A stretch of 64,000 nt of DNA from the NCBI GenBank assembly GCA_963513935.1, contig OY740774.1, forward strand, positions 84,034,890 to 84,098,889. The letters run 5' to 3'. Of this stretch, positions 1 to 10,211 are shown piece by piece; position 1 is the stretch's first letter; every line of letters starts with the position of its first letter. Origin of the DNA: Aphrophora alni (taxonomy: Eukaryota; Arthropoda; Insecta; Hemiptera; Aphrophoridae). Below the pieces are notes generated by a model. It was not told the origin of the DNA. It saw only the letters and a list, made by a program, of their open reading frames with translations, and did no database searches. The position numbers were made by a program, and so were the translations under genes.

Positions 1-170
1 ATTAGTTTTTTGTGTAGATTTAGTACAGTCTAACACTCTTTTAAATTTATTTTGGTTGCTTCTGTTAATATTTTTGAAAACAGATTCTAATAATGGAGTT
101 ATTGGCGTAATTAAAAAAAATGTACGAATTACCTTAATTTTGGATTTATATACAATTTCATGCATGTAGG

Positions 171-205
<35 letters not shown>

Positions 206-520
206 GACCGAGGCTAGCCACAAATTATCTGTGTTAGAGATTGTAAGATGACGTTTTTTTTATATGTTCATGAATACATTAAATTTATACGAGTGCAGTA
301 AGATTGTGATGTAAATATTAAAGAAAATTATTTTCAAATGCTTGTCGAAGATATTATACTACTAGCGTGTTGTCAGAAAGATATTTTTTGCTTCAGCCAT
401 GCAATTGTAAAATGGCGATCATCAAATTAAATTGTAAACAAATATTGAGCATGACTAGTGAGATGGTATATTTCATAGAATTAACTAATAACAAATTCTC
501 ACAAATAATATATTTATTTA
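1..520. other. AT-rich DNA with a short (TA)n tract
   Basis: No gene recognised. The only clear structure is a run of alternating AT at about 174-200, immediately followed by AAAAGGACC. Stops are frequent in all frames. Confidence 0.6.
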
Positions 521-521
521 T

Positions 522-570
522 TTAAACATGTTTTAATGACAAAATCACCATCTTCAGTGATGCACAAGCT
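522..570 (-). repeat. Degenerate hammerhead-like motif (relic)
   Basis: Read on the minus strand this holds CACTGAAGA, then TGGTGA-TTT-TGTCATT, then AAAA (not GAAA), then CATG and TT. It matches the motif at 7400-7440 and 60157-60200 in order and spacing. The GAAA box is mutated and no inverted partner lies nearby. It is probably a decayed single arm of the same foldback family. Confidence 0.4.
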
Positions 571-574
571 TATG

Positions 575-1010
575 ATTAGATTTTGGTATGGATAGGAGAC
601 ACAGACTTACCTTGGAAAGTGGTCCTTGGAATAATAGTACAAAAGTTGAAAACACAAACAAAAACACTAAAGTTCTGAAATATTTCATAAACACTGTTCA
701 TGTAACATGTCAAATTAAACGTTATAAAAAGACAAAATTATTGAGGTTCACGAAATATTTGTTGGATAACCCTAACTAAAAATGCGTTACAAAATGTACT
801 CGAGACTTTTAATTTTAAAATAGCTAAATATGTGAAATAACACTAAATAACGCGTCGTCATTCCCGTATGGGGATTAAGCGACACAATAACAGAGAACAA
901 AATAAACTACAAATATTTCTTTGGAATTAAACAGAATTTAATTTTTAAAAACTGTTAGCCAAATTCTTACTTGTTAGGATTATTAAAACAAGTGTTAGCA
1001 ATGGCCACCA
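575..1010. other. No recognisable gene
   Basis: The 63-codon open frame at 588-779 has no recognisable domain, a K/N-rich composition expected of AT-rich DNA, and no conserved neighbour. I treat the stretch as non-coding. Confidence 0.5.
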
Positions 1011-1014
1011 TTCT

Positions 1015-1310
1015 CTTCATGGAGAAGCAGTAGTCTTTCCTCTATGCTGTGCACGGCATTTCTTAACATGTTGACATTTATCTCGGCTACGTTTTAAACA
1101 ATTGCTTCTTTTTGTTCTTCTCTTATGATTGAAGGTTTTGATGTTTCCAACTGACTCGGTTGTTTCAAACTTATTAACAAGCTCTTTCTACGTGACTAGA
1201 CTGGACAGTCCGTTCCTTAAAACTGTTAGAGTACGAAACTTCCTTAACCCGGCTGGTAAAATCAATTCACATTCATAACACTGTGTCAGTGCGATGCGTG
1301 TTTAAATAAT
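1015..1310 (-). pseudogene. Transposase N-terminal relic (mariner/Tc1-like, insect type)
   Basis: The minus strand, with frameshifts, reads a segment like the DNA-binding N-terminus of insect mariner/Tc1-type transposases: a cysteine/glutamate-rich start, then a fragment reading LVNKFETTESV, which resembles the helix-turn-helix linker common in such proteins. A second diverged copy lies at 21563-21835 inside a TA-flanked element. No DDE catalytic region is present. Stops and frameshifts show it is dead. The superfamily is an inference from this short motif. Confidence 0.45.
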
Positions 1311-1311
1311 T

Positions 1312-1545
1312 TTCACATTTCACTAAAATTTGATCGAAATCGGTTATGGTCGATTATTTGTTTTTCTGAAGACAACTCACGAACGGCAATTTTAGAGATA
1401 TGGCGACCAAAACGTCGCCTTAGGGGCTACAATTCAGCAAAATTTAATCAAAATCGTTAAGCCATAGCTTAAAAAAAATTTCTGCTTTTGTATAAAAGTT
1501 TGATGGTGATTATTTTTGCTCAAATTTTAGTGACGTAATGACAAT
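1312..1545 (+). repeat. Dispersed repeat family R1
   Basis: This stretch carries the phrase 'catttcactaaaatttgat' followed by GAAATCGGT, a 'gagatatggcgaccaaaacg' segment and a second 'aaaatttaatcaaaatcg' phrase. The same order recurs near 19385, 28310, 40850, 46280 and 54470. Such phrases are common in arthropod interspersed repeats. No ORF is conserved between copies, and I could not fix the ends. Confidence 0.5.
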
Positions 1546-2690
1546 TTTTCTCATTTCATATTACCTGACTCTAAAATATATTTTTCTAGAAAATTTATGA
1601 ATTCACGGTTCAATTCTACACCTTTACCTCCATTAGTGGTAGGTCTATGTAACGAGTTGAGTTTTAGATACAATAAATATTTTTGGTGAATTTTTTAAAA
1701 TAGTCTAACCTGTTAAGATTTTGTTTACTTTTTCACAAAAATTTATTTTCTCTTATCAAAATTTTCAAAATTGGTATATTTTTACAGGCTTTTACTCATA
1801 AGTATATTTAAACAATTTATATATCTTGAAAAAATTAAAAAAATTAAAAAAAATTTTGTGGCGTTTCGGCTTCGGTTATTGAACATTTTTTTGACTCCTG
1901 ACAGACTAACTAAAATTTTTACGACCAATTTTTTTTTTTCATTACACATGAATTTGATGCTTTTTTATTAGAAACATGATGTATAACGAATTGGGTTTTG
2001 TGAAATATTACTGTTTTTTTTTGTAAATTTGTCAATGTAAGCCTTTCAAGGAAAATTTTCACCTTTTTTACTTTTTGTAGAAATTGATTTTGCAAAATGT
2101 AACTTTTAAAAAAATGATGATTTTTTTTTACCGATTTATACTCACAAATAGATTCCAAAAAAGAAGAAGAAAATTTAGGTTGTGATGGGCAGTTTCTTGG
2201 AGTTTTCACTTGTTAACTCCAAACTGTTACTTATATATGACTTTTTCTTTTCATATCATAAATTATTTCCATGAACCTTTCTGAGAAAAATTATATATAA
2301 CAGGTTGGTTTTTGGATAATATTACTATTTTCGTGTGAATTTTTTAAAACAATATTAAAAAATGACGTGGAATAGAGTGGGCACTTGCAGGGTTAAAGTC
2401 GTTTTTATAGAAAATCGTATTTTGTTTTTAATTTATGTCAGCAATCCTCAAATTTAGAGTTATCGTACAAAAATGAAAAAATCTTTTAAATATTTGGGGT
2501 AAAAAACAACATACAACATATAATCTGCCCTCGTCATAAATGCTGAAGAAACGTCATAAAAAAATGGAGTGACAGACGTCATTTTAAAAACCACATATTT
2601 CGCTTCTTCATGTGAGAAAGTAAAATTTGTTTAAAGGTAAAAAAATTCGGTTATCATACAAAAAACTGAATATAAAATAAAGACTTGCCC
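1546..2690. other. AT-rich repeat-like DNA, no gene
   Basis: This stretch is T-rich on the plus strand. The 66- and 96-codon frames at 1771-1971 and 1919-2209 (minus) are rich in F, K and L, overlap each other on opposite strands and match no family I know. I read them as chance frames. Confidence 0.45.
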
Positions 2691-2800
2691 ACGAATACTC
2701 AGTTTCGGAAGAGAACACTAGTATTTAACTCTAGAAATGTGTAGATCCAGCTATACCCTCGGGATTGTCAAAGTGAGCTCGTATCGGCAAGAAAGTAAAA
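2690..2800 (-). repeat. Dispersed repeat family R2, end fragment
   Basis: This is the reverse complement of the R2 start: 'gtgtagatccagctatacc', 'ctcgggattgtcaaagtgag'. The full-length R2 consensus runs: GGGGCTCACTATAGTGAG, a 'cccgagggacctagctgga' segment, TCTACACC, a 'catgtagtcttgggttagat' segment, 'tctcttgaccaactcttgtt', CCGACCCTGACGCTATTAGAG and 'tattttatgctcttttt'. Confidence 0.5.
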
Positions 2801-3500
2801 AGTGCGATCGACAGTTGCAATTGTCAGTTGTTTTCACTATTCGTGTTCTTGCGTTTATTTAAAAATCGTTTTAAATAAAATTTGCGCTTTTATTATAGAC
2901 TTATAGAGGGAAAAAGTTTCTGTAAATGACGCGTCTATAGATACTTTATACTTTGAAGCGAGAATGTACCTCGGGGTCTTGTATTATTTACGATAAATGT
3001 TTAAAATTTCAAGAAAACTGTCCTTTGTATAAAATGCGTAGATTTAGAGAATTGTTTTGTTTACACTTAGTAAAGCGAGGGTGCTGTAATGTTGATTTAC
3101 TGTAGAGCAATGATTGAATAAACAAACAGAGTTATCGACTTCCTGTCTGTCGTGATATACAAGGGGTGTGCACTAGTGCAGACACAACAAAAATAATATA
3201 TCTAAATATCGGTGATTACTTACTGGTCGTGTAATAATAATTAGCAACGAGATTTACTATTAATTTCACATTATCTGTAGTTTAGTAAATCCCATTACAT
3301 GTAAACACACACTATTAAATGACACGAGAGTGTAAATGCCTGTAAACCAAAATAACGAACTAATATTTTCCAACGTTTGTGACTGTTACACGAGTTGAGA
3401 CGAGTACGGAAAATTACATCCTCAATATAGTGTGTATTGTCACTCTATAATCTATCGTGCGCGCTGTTACCCCTCACCTTGTCACTTATAGAGGTGTACG
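2801..3500. other. No recognisable gene
   Basis: A short segment at 3390-3460 ('aaattacatcctcaatatag', then 'tgtcactctataatc') recurs at about 52120-52180, so part of this is an unnamed dispersed repeat. No coding signal was seen. Confidence 0.4.
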
Positions 3501-3514
3501 GACGTGAAAATTCC

Positions 3515-4020
3515 GAGAGATCAAGCTGCATGTACACCTTTTTCGTGTAGTGTTGGGTTAGATCTCCTTTAATCTTTCCTATCAGGTGTCTCTTGACCAA
3601 CCGTCCCATTAGAGTATTGAGGACTTCGTGTTCTTTATTTTATGCTCTTTTTATCTTTTTGATAAGGGGATGATGACCGAGAGCTTTTAGTATGGTTTGA
3701 AATAGCGATGTTGATACTCGGGTGAAATGGATAATCGAATTAATCGGTTTCAAATGATTTTAATATTCGTATTATTAATTCTAAATCGAGTATCTGCGCA
3801 GAATGATTTTGCGCATCGGATTCGAAATCAGCTTAACCAATCAGTGAATTAGTAACGAATATTGTATCCCTTGTTCCTAGTTACGAATATTTTATTTCGA
3901 ATCCGAGGATTTTAATAATCGGAACGATCCGAGGATTTTGATACTCGCATTCACCGATTATTTTAATTGGAACTCGCACATCACTAGTTTGAAGCTCAGA
4001 AATTAGAGACTCTAGTCTTG
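3515..4020 (+). repeat. R2 copy, interrupted by a hAT element
   Basis: It carries the R2 segments 'gtgttgggttagatctcc', 'ggtgtctcttgaccaacc', 'tattttatgctcttttta' and a GGGGATGATGACCGAGAG tail. The copy is split at 3702/3987 by the hAT element described separately, and sequence resembling its continuation resumes at 3995. Confidence 0.55.
3703..3986. mobile_element. Non-autonomous hAT-like element (284 bp)
   Basis: The left end reads TAGCGATGTTGATACTCG. The reverse complement of the right end reads TAGTGATGTGCGAGTTCC, giving imperfect short TIRs of hAT type. The element is flanked by GTTTGAAA (3695-3702) and GTTTGAAG (3987-3994), an 8-bp duplication with one mismatch, the length typical of hAT. 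Internal repeats of CGAGTATC, AATCG and 'ccgaggatttt' motifs are subterminal. It has no transposase, so movement must have been in trans. Confidence 0.65.
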
Positions 4021-5075
4021 CCCTCTAACGGTCGACTTTGTAATTTCAAGAATAACTAATCGTATGTATTGCATGCTCCAACTTCTCCCACACTAGCGCA
4101 TTCTGAACTCAACACACAAAACTACAACTGTTCAACCCACATATTCAAGACTCATATTATCGTGTTCGATGGGACTTTTCCTCTAAGATATAAATTGAAT
4201 AGTTTCAAACTACTGTACTTAGTTTGATTTTTGAAGTGTAGGATGAATCCTCACATCCTATATGGAATAAATACCATTTGATATCTTATCGTACTACAAT
4301 AATTGTTCATATTATGTTAACTAAAAGGCGTATAAATGTTATTATTGGTTAATACAAGATATTAACTTGTTTTATAAGAAAGGTGGTAACTTTAGTTATC
4401 AATAAAAAAAATATTTATTTAACTGTCATCATTACTGTCATCAAACATGATAAGTGTTATCTTATCTCTTTAGATGTTTTGTTTTGATGTTAACACTTAA
4501 TTGTAGTTATTTCCAGAGTTATTAAGAAATAATATTATATTACGTTACAAAGCCTGTAAGTAGTAGTTTTCCATGCGCGAGGCGGAGCCGGGTGCAGGAT
4601 TTTCATGGGATCAGGTAAAACATTTACTGGGCGAGTAGGATACTTTTTATTATACTTTACAGAAAAAATAACATACTCTTAACTCATTACATCTTTTTAT
4701 TGAAGCAAACTTTCTTACGATTTTTAATTTATGTTCAATGTACAATTTGTATAGTTTCGGTTAAGTTTTGGTGGACGGAGAAATGTGTTTTCAGATTTTA
4801 AAATTAAAGGGCGTCAGTTTTAAGGTTTAAATAATTTCAATCGTATTTGGAACAGCAAGGATGTTATGACCTCCTATTTGTTGATCAAAACATTTTACAT
4901 TAAAAAATCTTTTGTTTTCCATATTTGTGGTCTTAGGGTTATGTATTTACGGTATAAATCGCATGGGTGAAAACTACAATGGGCAATTGAAAGAAGTCTG
5001 TTATTGTTGATATCAGCTAGTGCGTGCAGTACAAGATATTAGTATATTTTCAACACTAGGACCAAAAGTGAAGCT
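3995..5075. other. No recognisable gene
   Basis: This is mostly AT-rich sequence. A short GC-richer patch at 4574-4600 (GCGCGAGGCGGAGCCGGG) stands out but cannot be assigned. Confidence 0.4.
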
Positions 5076-5079
5076 TTTC

Positions 5080-5985
5080 GATAAAAGCTCAAGTTTAACT
5101 AAAAACTATAAATACAAGTTTAATGAAAATGAAAACTATGCTACTAAAAACTGCATTACTTTCAAAGAAAACCCATAGATTTTCTAACACAGAAAATGAA
5201 GAGCTTGAATGTCCTACTTTACTGAAATCTCCAAACAGGTCTAATTCACTTAGACAAGTTGCATCCGCTACTCGGATATCAAAGTCGTCAGTTTAAAGGT
5301 TAGTCAAGAAAAACAAAAGAAATTTTTTATAAAACGTGTTTAAGTTCACGGACTGCTGGAAGATGACCCAGACGGAGATGGGATTTTTTTCGAAGGTAAT
5401 TGAAAAGCTTGACGACGATGCTGAGTGGTATGAAGGAATTTCTAATGAAGTTATATTTTACTGAATAGGATCTGTAAACAGATATAATTGTAGTTACTAT
5501 AATACACAAAATCCACATATCTTACACAATGAGGGCTTGAAATCAAAGTGTATAACTGTGTGGGCTGCCGTCACCAAGGATAGTGTTTTATCGTATGACA
5601 TATCCTATCAGACAATATGCATCAATATTAACTGATCACATAGTTCCTCATTTTGCTCAGACGGATGTGAAGGACTTTTTCCCCACCAGGGTGGAAGTAA
5701 TTATGTCAATGTGACCAAAACAGTTTTAGATCGAGATCTTCCCAACCATTGGATAGGTCGTGGCAGCAACTTCATGGACTGACCCCCAAGATCCACAGAT
5801 TTGACTGTTTGCAATTTTTCCCTATCAGTTTTTTCCTCACCCTATATAGCAACAGTTTATGAATTAATGAGGGTGATTGAAGAGGAATTAGTGTTGATAT
5901 CTCAGCAATTTTTTAAAACCGCATTTTTTCTTCCGTTACTCTCTCCGTGCATAGTTGTTGATGGACACCAATTCGAATAAAGGTC
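5080..5985 (+). pseudogene. Mariner/Tc1-superfamily transposase pseudogene
   Basis: Pieces of a DD(E/D) transposase appear in order across three frames. An N-terminal helix-turn-helix segment at about 5237-5296 reads SNSLRQVASATRISKSSV. Near 5345-5395 is an 'LLEDDPD' stretch. Near 5555-5575 is 'TVWAAV'. Near 5755-5815 is a 'W-IGRGSNF...PPRSTDLTVCNF' region that matches the family's W-PPRSPDLTP-DFF motif upstream of the last catalytic residue. Frameshifts and stops occur between all blocks. No TIRs could be fixed. A reversed copy of its 5' part lies at 6619-6770. Confidence 0.6.
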
Positions 5986-6120
5986 AAATTGGGATCATTA
6001 AAAACGTATTACTTTTATTTTTCTTTATTAAGTTTTACACATTTTCATGTTATCTGCAATTCAACAAATTGTAATGGTTAGGCAAATAAAATAATTTTTG
6101 TGAAAACATTATTATTATTT

Positions 6121-6190
6121 TAATCTGACACTTTTTAGCACAATCCCACAGGCATACAACTGTGGGGTTGTGCTAAAAAATGTCAGATTA
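6121..6190. repeat. 30-bp-arm hairpin made from the 5' end of a LINE fragment
   Basis: The arms 6121-6150 and 6161-6190 are reverse complements with two mismatches, separated by 10 bp. The right arm is itself LINE coding sequence (reading LWGCAKK), so the left arm is an inverted copy of the first bases of the inserted LINE. This looks like a 5' foldback or strand switch made at insertion rather than a TIR. Confidence 0.7.
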
Positions 6191-6600
6191 AAAAGTTCAA
6201 ACTTTTCAAAATAGAGTTTTACGAAACATGGTCAACGCACCATGGTACATACGAAAAATCGACCTACATCGGGATCTTGGAATTCCAGATGTTTTTAGTG
6301 AAATAAAAACGTTTGCTACAAAGCATGAATCTCGTTTGAAACGACACGTAAATGCAGAGGCAGTCCAACTTCTTGACAACTATAATCTGATCAGAAGACT
6401 GAAGCGAACGAAACCTTTTGAGTTGGTTTAATTGTGTGGTGCGCAGTGTATCCGTGAATAGAATATAGTATAATAGAACAATTTTTTGTCACTATTGGGT
6501 GATCTCTATGATATGTAATACATTCCAGAAACAAATTAACGGTTAGTCTGTAAGACTAGTTTTAATGTAATACAAAAAAAAAAAAATAAATAAATAAAAT
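6151..6600 (+). pseudogene. 5'-truncated Jockey-like LINE: reverse transcriptase C-terminus and 3' tail
   Basis: From 6151 the frame reads GIQLWGCAKKCQIKK. After a frameshift in the A-run at 6190-6195 it continues through ATG6228 as 'MVNAPWYIRKIDLHRDLGI' and ends '...RRLKRTKPFELV' at the stop at 6431. This is the characteristic C-terminal tail of Jockey-type non-LTR retrotransposon polyproteins, after the reverse transcriptase domain. About 140 bp of 3' UTR follow, then an A-rich (AAATA)n tail at 6573-6600. More than 90% of a full element is missing. The minus-strand LINE at 61468-62085 shows the same motifs. Confidence 0.8.
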
Positions 6601-6618
6601 TATTTTGTTATTCTGATA

Positions 6619-6770
6619 ATTTTCACTAAGTGAATTAGGCCTGTTTGGAGATTTCAGTAAAGTAGCACAAGCAAGTTCTTAATTTTCTGTTTTAGAAAAT
6701 CTATGGTTTTTCTTGATAGAGGAACCACATTTGGTTAGATTCTTTGAAAACACCTTATCACCTCGTATTC
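6619..6770 (-). pseudogene. Inverted copy of the mariner-type transposase 5' region
   Basis: The plus strand here ('cactaagtgaattaggcctg', 'ggagatttcagtaaagtag', 'gttttagaaaatctatgg') is the reverse complement of 5157-5265. Two opposed copies of the transposon fragment therefore flank the LINE. Homology fades after about 6740. Confidence 0.65.
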
Positions 6771-6889
6771 ATTTTCAAAAGCAATATCCCAAAAATAACA
6801 TTTCAGTTTTTGTTCAATTGAAACATTCATTGTTTTGAGGTTAAATATTACAAATAAACTGATTGAACACAACTACCAAATTGTTTCAT

Positions 6890-6975
6890 TGTTAGATAGA
6901 ATAAAACTCGACAAGATCTCACAAAAATTACGTTTACGCAATCAAACGCGTTTCAACGTCAAAGTCGTTCAACGT
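6890..6975 (-). repeat. Single arm of the C-family foldback
   Basis: It contains 'gatagaataaaactcgac', 'tctcacaaaaattacgttta', 'aatcaaacgcgtttcaacg' and a broken 'tcaaagtcg'. It matches the arms of 7279-7526 and 59567-59776. The hammerhead-like core is cut off inside stem II. Confidence 0.6.
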
Positions 6976-7278
6976 ACAATAACTGAATTATAACTTATTC
7001 AATAGCTTGAATTTCTAAATTAGCTTGTTTAGAATATAACAATTTTATTTCAAAATTTAACCACTCAAATTTATTTCAAATTAAAAAAAGTAATTTTTAC
7101 ACTTTCCTCGATTTGTTTAGTAAATTTGTTACTGGTAGGTATTTTTTTCTTCATAAATTTCGGAAACACTTCGTTTTCTACACACACTTTAAAAACCAAA
7201 TCATATAATAATCTAATATTTAACTTTAACTTATGTAGCAGGTTCAACTCTACTGACTTGAGTGCCATATTTATAAAT
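6976..7278. other. AT-rich spacer between foldback arms
   Basis: Holds a 65-codon minus frame (7071-7268) with no recognisable domain. It may be internal sequence of a larger C-family element bounded by 6890 and 7526. Confidence 0.4.
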
Positions 7279-7526
7279 AAATATTGAGCTTGATTTATGA
7301 GATAATATTATATAGAATAAAACTCGACCACAACATCTCACAAAAATTACGTTTACTTAATCAAACTAGCAGTTATAGTTTAGTTATTGTAGCTCGTGTA
7401 TCACTGAGGATGGCGACTTTGTCGTTGAAACGCGTTTGATTAAGTAAACCTAATTTTTGTGAGATGTTGTGGTCGAGTTTTATTCTATCTAATATTATCT
7501 CACATGTCGAGCTCAATATTTATTTA
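7279..7526. mobile_element. C-family foldback element with a hammerhead-like motif
   Basis: The outer arms are about 7279-7366 and 7437-7526, each containing 'gagataatatta', 'agaataaaactcga' and 'tctcacaaaaatta'. The right half carries the ribozyme-like core and the left arm lacks it. Close relatives lie at 6890, 59567 and 59988. No ORF was found. It is probably a non-autonomous, PLE-derived element (inference). Confidence 0.65.
7400..7440 (+). ncRNA. Hammerhead-ribozyme-like motif, C family
   Basis: The order is as follows. AUCA (7400-7403) is stem I 5'. CUGAGGA is at 7404-7410, with one extra U at 7411. Stem II is GGCGAC/GUCGUU closed by a UUU loop. GAAA is at 7427-7430, a CGCG stem III at 7431-7434, and UU at 7435-7436. 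UGAU (7437-7440) pairs perfectly with AUCA. Predicted cleavage is after 7436. Stem II has two G-U pairs. Activity is untested. Confidence 0.6.
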
Positions 7527-8610
7527 TTTATTTCATTGTTGTGTGTTAACAAAACAACAGCTGACTGAGATTCAACAGATGGCAGTGCACATTTTAATTG
7601 CACTGCATTGTATGAGGAAGTGGTTCTATCCAGAAGATTAATGTTATTTTTGTTATTCCGCCATTTTATTTCGATTGGCTGTAAATAATTAAATGCGAGG
7701 GTACTTTTTCATATCTATGTAACATAACTGTAAAGTGTCAAATTTGTAGAGTGTTCCATATGTCCGGCATATTAATTAAAAAATGGCGACCTCTTCGTGG
7801 GACACCCTTTATATTAAACATTTTTCACTCGCGTGAGTGTCTTCGAGACACTGGCGGCCCTCGAAGCTGTAATACTCACTACGCTTGTAACTACGAAAAT
7901 CATATTTTTTGGGAGGTCAATTATTCGAAATTACACAACTTTTTTATTATCGTAGAGAGGCGGGTATGCTACCATTACGTACAGAATATGTAATTCTATG
8001 TGTTGCAAGTTGGACAAAACAAGAGATATTAACCAAACCGTTTAAAATCGCGGCATTTGTAATTAGATTTTAATGAATTACGGATTTAAATTCTGTGGAA
8101 TTATGAAACTTACCGTACGTCGCGTACTGGGTAAGCAACAATTATAATCAGATTTTTAGAATTTTCATATCGTGAAACACACTTTGTATGTTATTTAATG
8201 AGAGGGTTTGCTTTGACTGAGGAGTGAGAGAGAGCAGTCTGTGGGTTATAAAGCATGCGTTTGTAATACTTGTTTGTCAATTTATAATGACTTCGAAAAA
8301 CGTCAAGATTCTGTAGCGCGGTCTTTACAGAGTAAACCGAGTCTGGTGTGAAGAAATGCTTGCGGTTCAACCTTTCTATTTGTAGACAACTTCTCTCTTG
8401 TTTCATTCGTACTGGAGAAAGTTATGTCATGATGGGTCAAAAAGTGATTTCGAGTTTTTTTATTTTGTCCGTTTGAGGTTCCTTGATTTTAATTAAAAAA
8501 AACATTTTTTCATTGGTGTATCTGTCGATCTACAGATTAAACTGTGTCGAGCGTTTTTAATCAAATTTTGATTTGCGGGCAAGTTTTGGGGTTTTTCCCC
8601 CTTCCCTTCA
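7527..8610. other. No recognisable gene
   Basis: Open frames of 60-80 codons at 7459, 7751 and 8191 (minus) show no known domain. The phrase 'aaatggcgacctcttcgtgg' near 7780 resembles the internal parts of insect MITE-like repeats, but no ends were found. Confidence 0.4.
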
Positions 8611-8614
8611 TATT

Positions 8615-9500
8615 TTAGGGTTCGTAGGTAAAACCAAAGACCCCAGACAAGACGATAATTCCTATATATTTCTAACCTTGCATTTATATTCTTTGTATTG
8701 TCTTACATATTGGATAAATATAGTGGTAACCAGATTTTTTTTTTTAAGCTGAAGGAAATCCTAAATATTTATATTTACTAGAACAGTGTTCAGTAGCGTT
8801 TTAAAATCCACCCCGATTTTTATTTATTAGCCAAAATTTATACCCAAATTATTTTTATGAATAAATTTCTTGTATATACAAATTTACAAAAGTGTTTTAA
8901 TTAAATGTACTTGTTGTGATGCAATAAAAATGAGACATATCCATTCATTTTATTTTTACAATTCAAAAATTATCTGTAAATGAAGTTTAATTTATAAACT
9001 GTATCAACTTTATAAATTGTAATTATATTTCTATAAATATTGCTACTGTAGATAAAAAATTTAAAAAAAAAAAAAGTCCTTGGGGCAGTTAAAGGGCACA
9101 AACTATCGAGTTGAAATTTGTTTGGAAGTATGTATTGTATCAAATAAAACTAGAAGTTATTATAATTAGGAATATGTATGAAGAAAAAAATAATATGTTG
9201 GGGCTAGACCAAATTTAATTTGTCAGATGTCATGTCCTCCTCAACTTGAACATGTTGTGACGTACAAATCTGAAGAATTATTTGGATTTGAAATTAAATT
9301 GCATTGCGAAATCACATATTATAGTTTTTTGTATGACGAATACAACTTAATTTTGCCACATAATACGTAGCGTAAAAGTATTAAAAGCAGTTTTGTTTTT
9401 TTTTAGATGTGAGAAACAATTCAATAGCCATAAAGGATGGATTGCATTTTTATTGAGTTCTCTTTAATAAGGTCCGTAGGTAAAACTAAAGACTTATAAT
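8615..9500 (+). repeat. Dispersed repeat family R3, flanked by its own direct repeat
   Basis: R3 starts GGGT-CCGTAGGTAAAAC-AA-GAC. It continues with 'ttgtcccacatataggaaa', 'aatatgttgggcgctaggc', 'ttggatttgaaattaaattg' and 'tttgtatgacgaatacaactt', and ends near 'gatggattgcatttttattg'. Here the start phrase occurs at both 8620 and 9470, so the unit is about 850 bp. Other copies lie at 26205, 34070, 53200 and 61130 (minus). No conserved ORF was seen. Confidence 0.6.
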
Positions 9501-9754
9501 ATCACGCGCTTGTCTCTCTGTCTGTACAATTTAAATTACCGCTTAAAAAACAAAAATAAATGTCCCTATATGGCTACGGAACCTAATTCGTGTGATTATA
9601 ACAGACGCTTGATCCTTTTAGTTTATAGTTAAGTTTTCCCTTGCTATTTGAAAACGAAAAATCGCCTTACGTATATACAAAAAGAAGAGATATGAACTAG
9701 CATTGGCTCTTGAATACGCTTATAAGTATTAAGGAAAGGATTAAAATTTGGTCA

Positions 9755-9860
9755 GGAGATCAGATACCTCATGGGAATGATGAAAGAGAGGGATTAAACC
9801 TATGACTACATGAAAAAAGTGTAGATTCAGCTAGGTCCGTCGGGCTTGCCACCCCGTGGG
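9755..9860 (-). repeat. R2 fragment
   Basis: Reverse-complement R2 phrases are present: 'ctacatgaaaaaagtgtaga', 'ttcagctaggtccgtcggg'. It abuts a G13 tract at 9858-9870. Confidence 0.55.
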
Positions 9861-9870
9861 GGGGGGGGGG
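9858..9870. repeat. Poly-G tract (13 G)
   Basis: An uninterrupted run of G in AT-rich DNA next to the R2 fragment. The length may be affected by sequencing error. Confidence 0.7.
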
Positions 9871-10211
9871 TAATTAAAAAATTAGGATAACGGCCGTCTA
9901 AAAATCGGCCTTAACGATAAAGATGAAATATTGCTCAAGTTAAGCTTCTAAGGATCTTACAAAACGCAGTAGTCGCCATTTCGGTAAAAATGTCGGTAAT
10001 AAACAAGAAATCGGTGATGTAAAAGACCTAATTTCTAAAAATCCCCGAGCCCGATTTCGTTCACATTTTAGTAAAATATGAAGATTGACTTCAAGTAAAT
10101 AAAACAAAAAAGGGATAGCCTAATTAGCTAGCAAGATGCTTTGATTTTAAATCAATTTCGATTTACGCTGAGATCAATCAAAGCAAGTTCATTAAGCAAT
10201 AAACAATTTAT

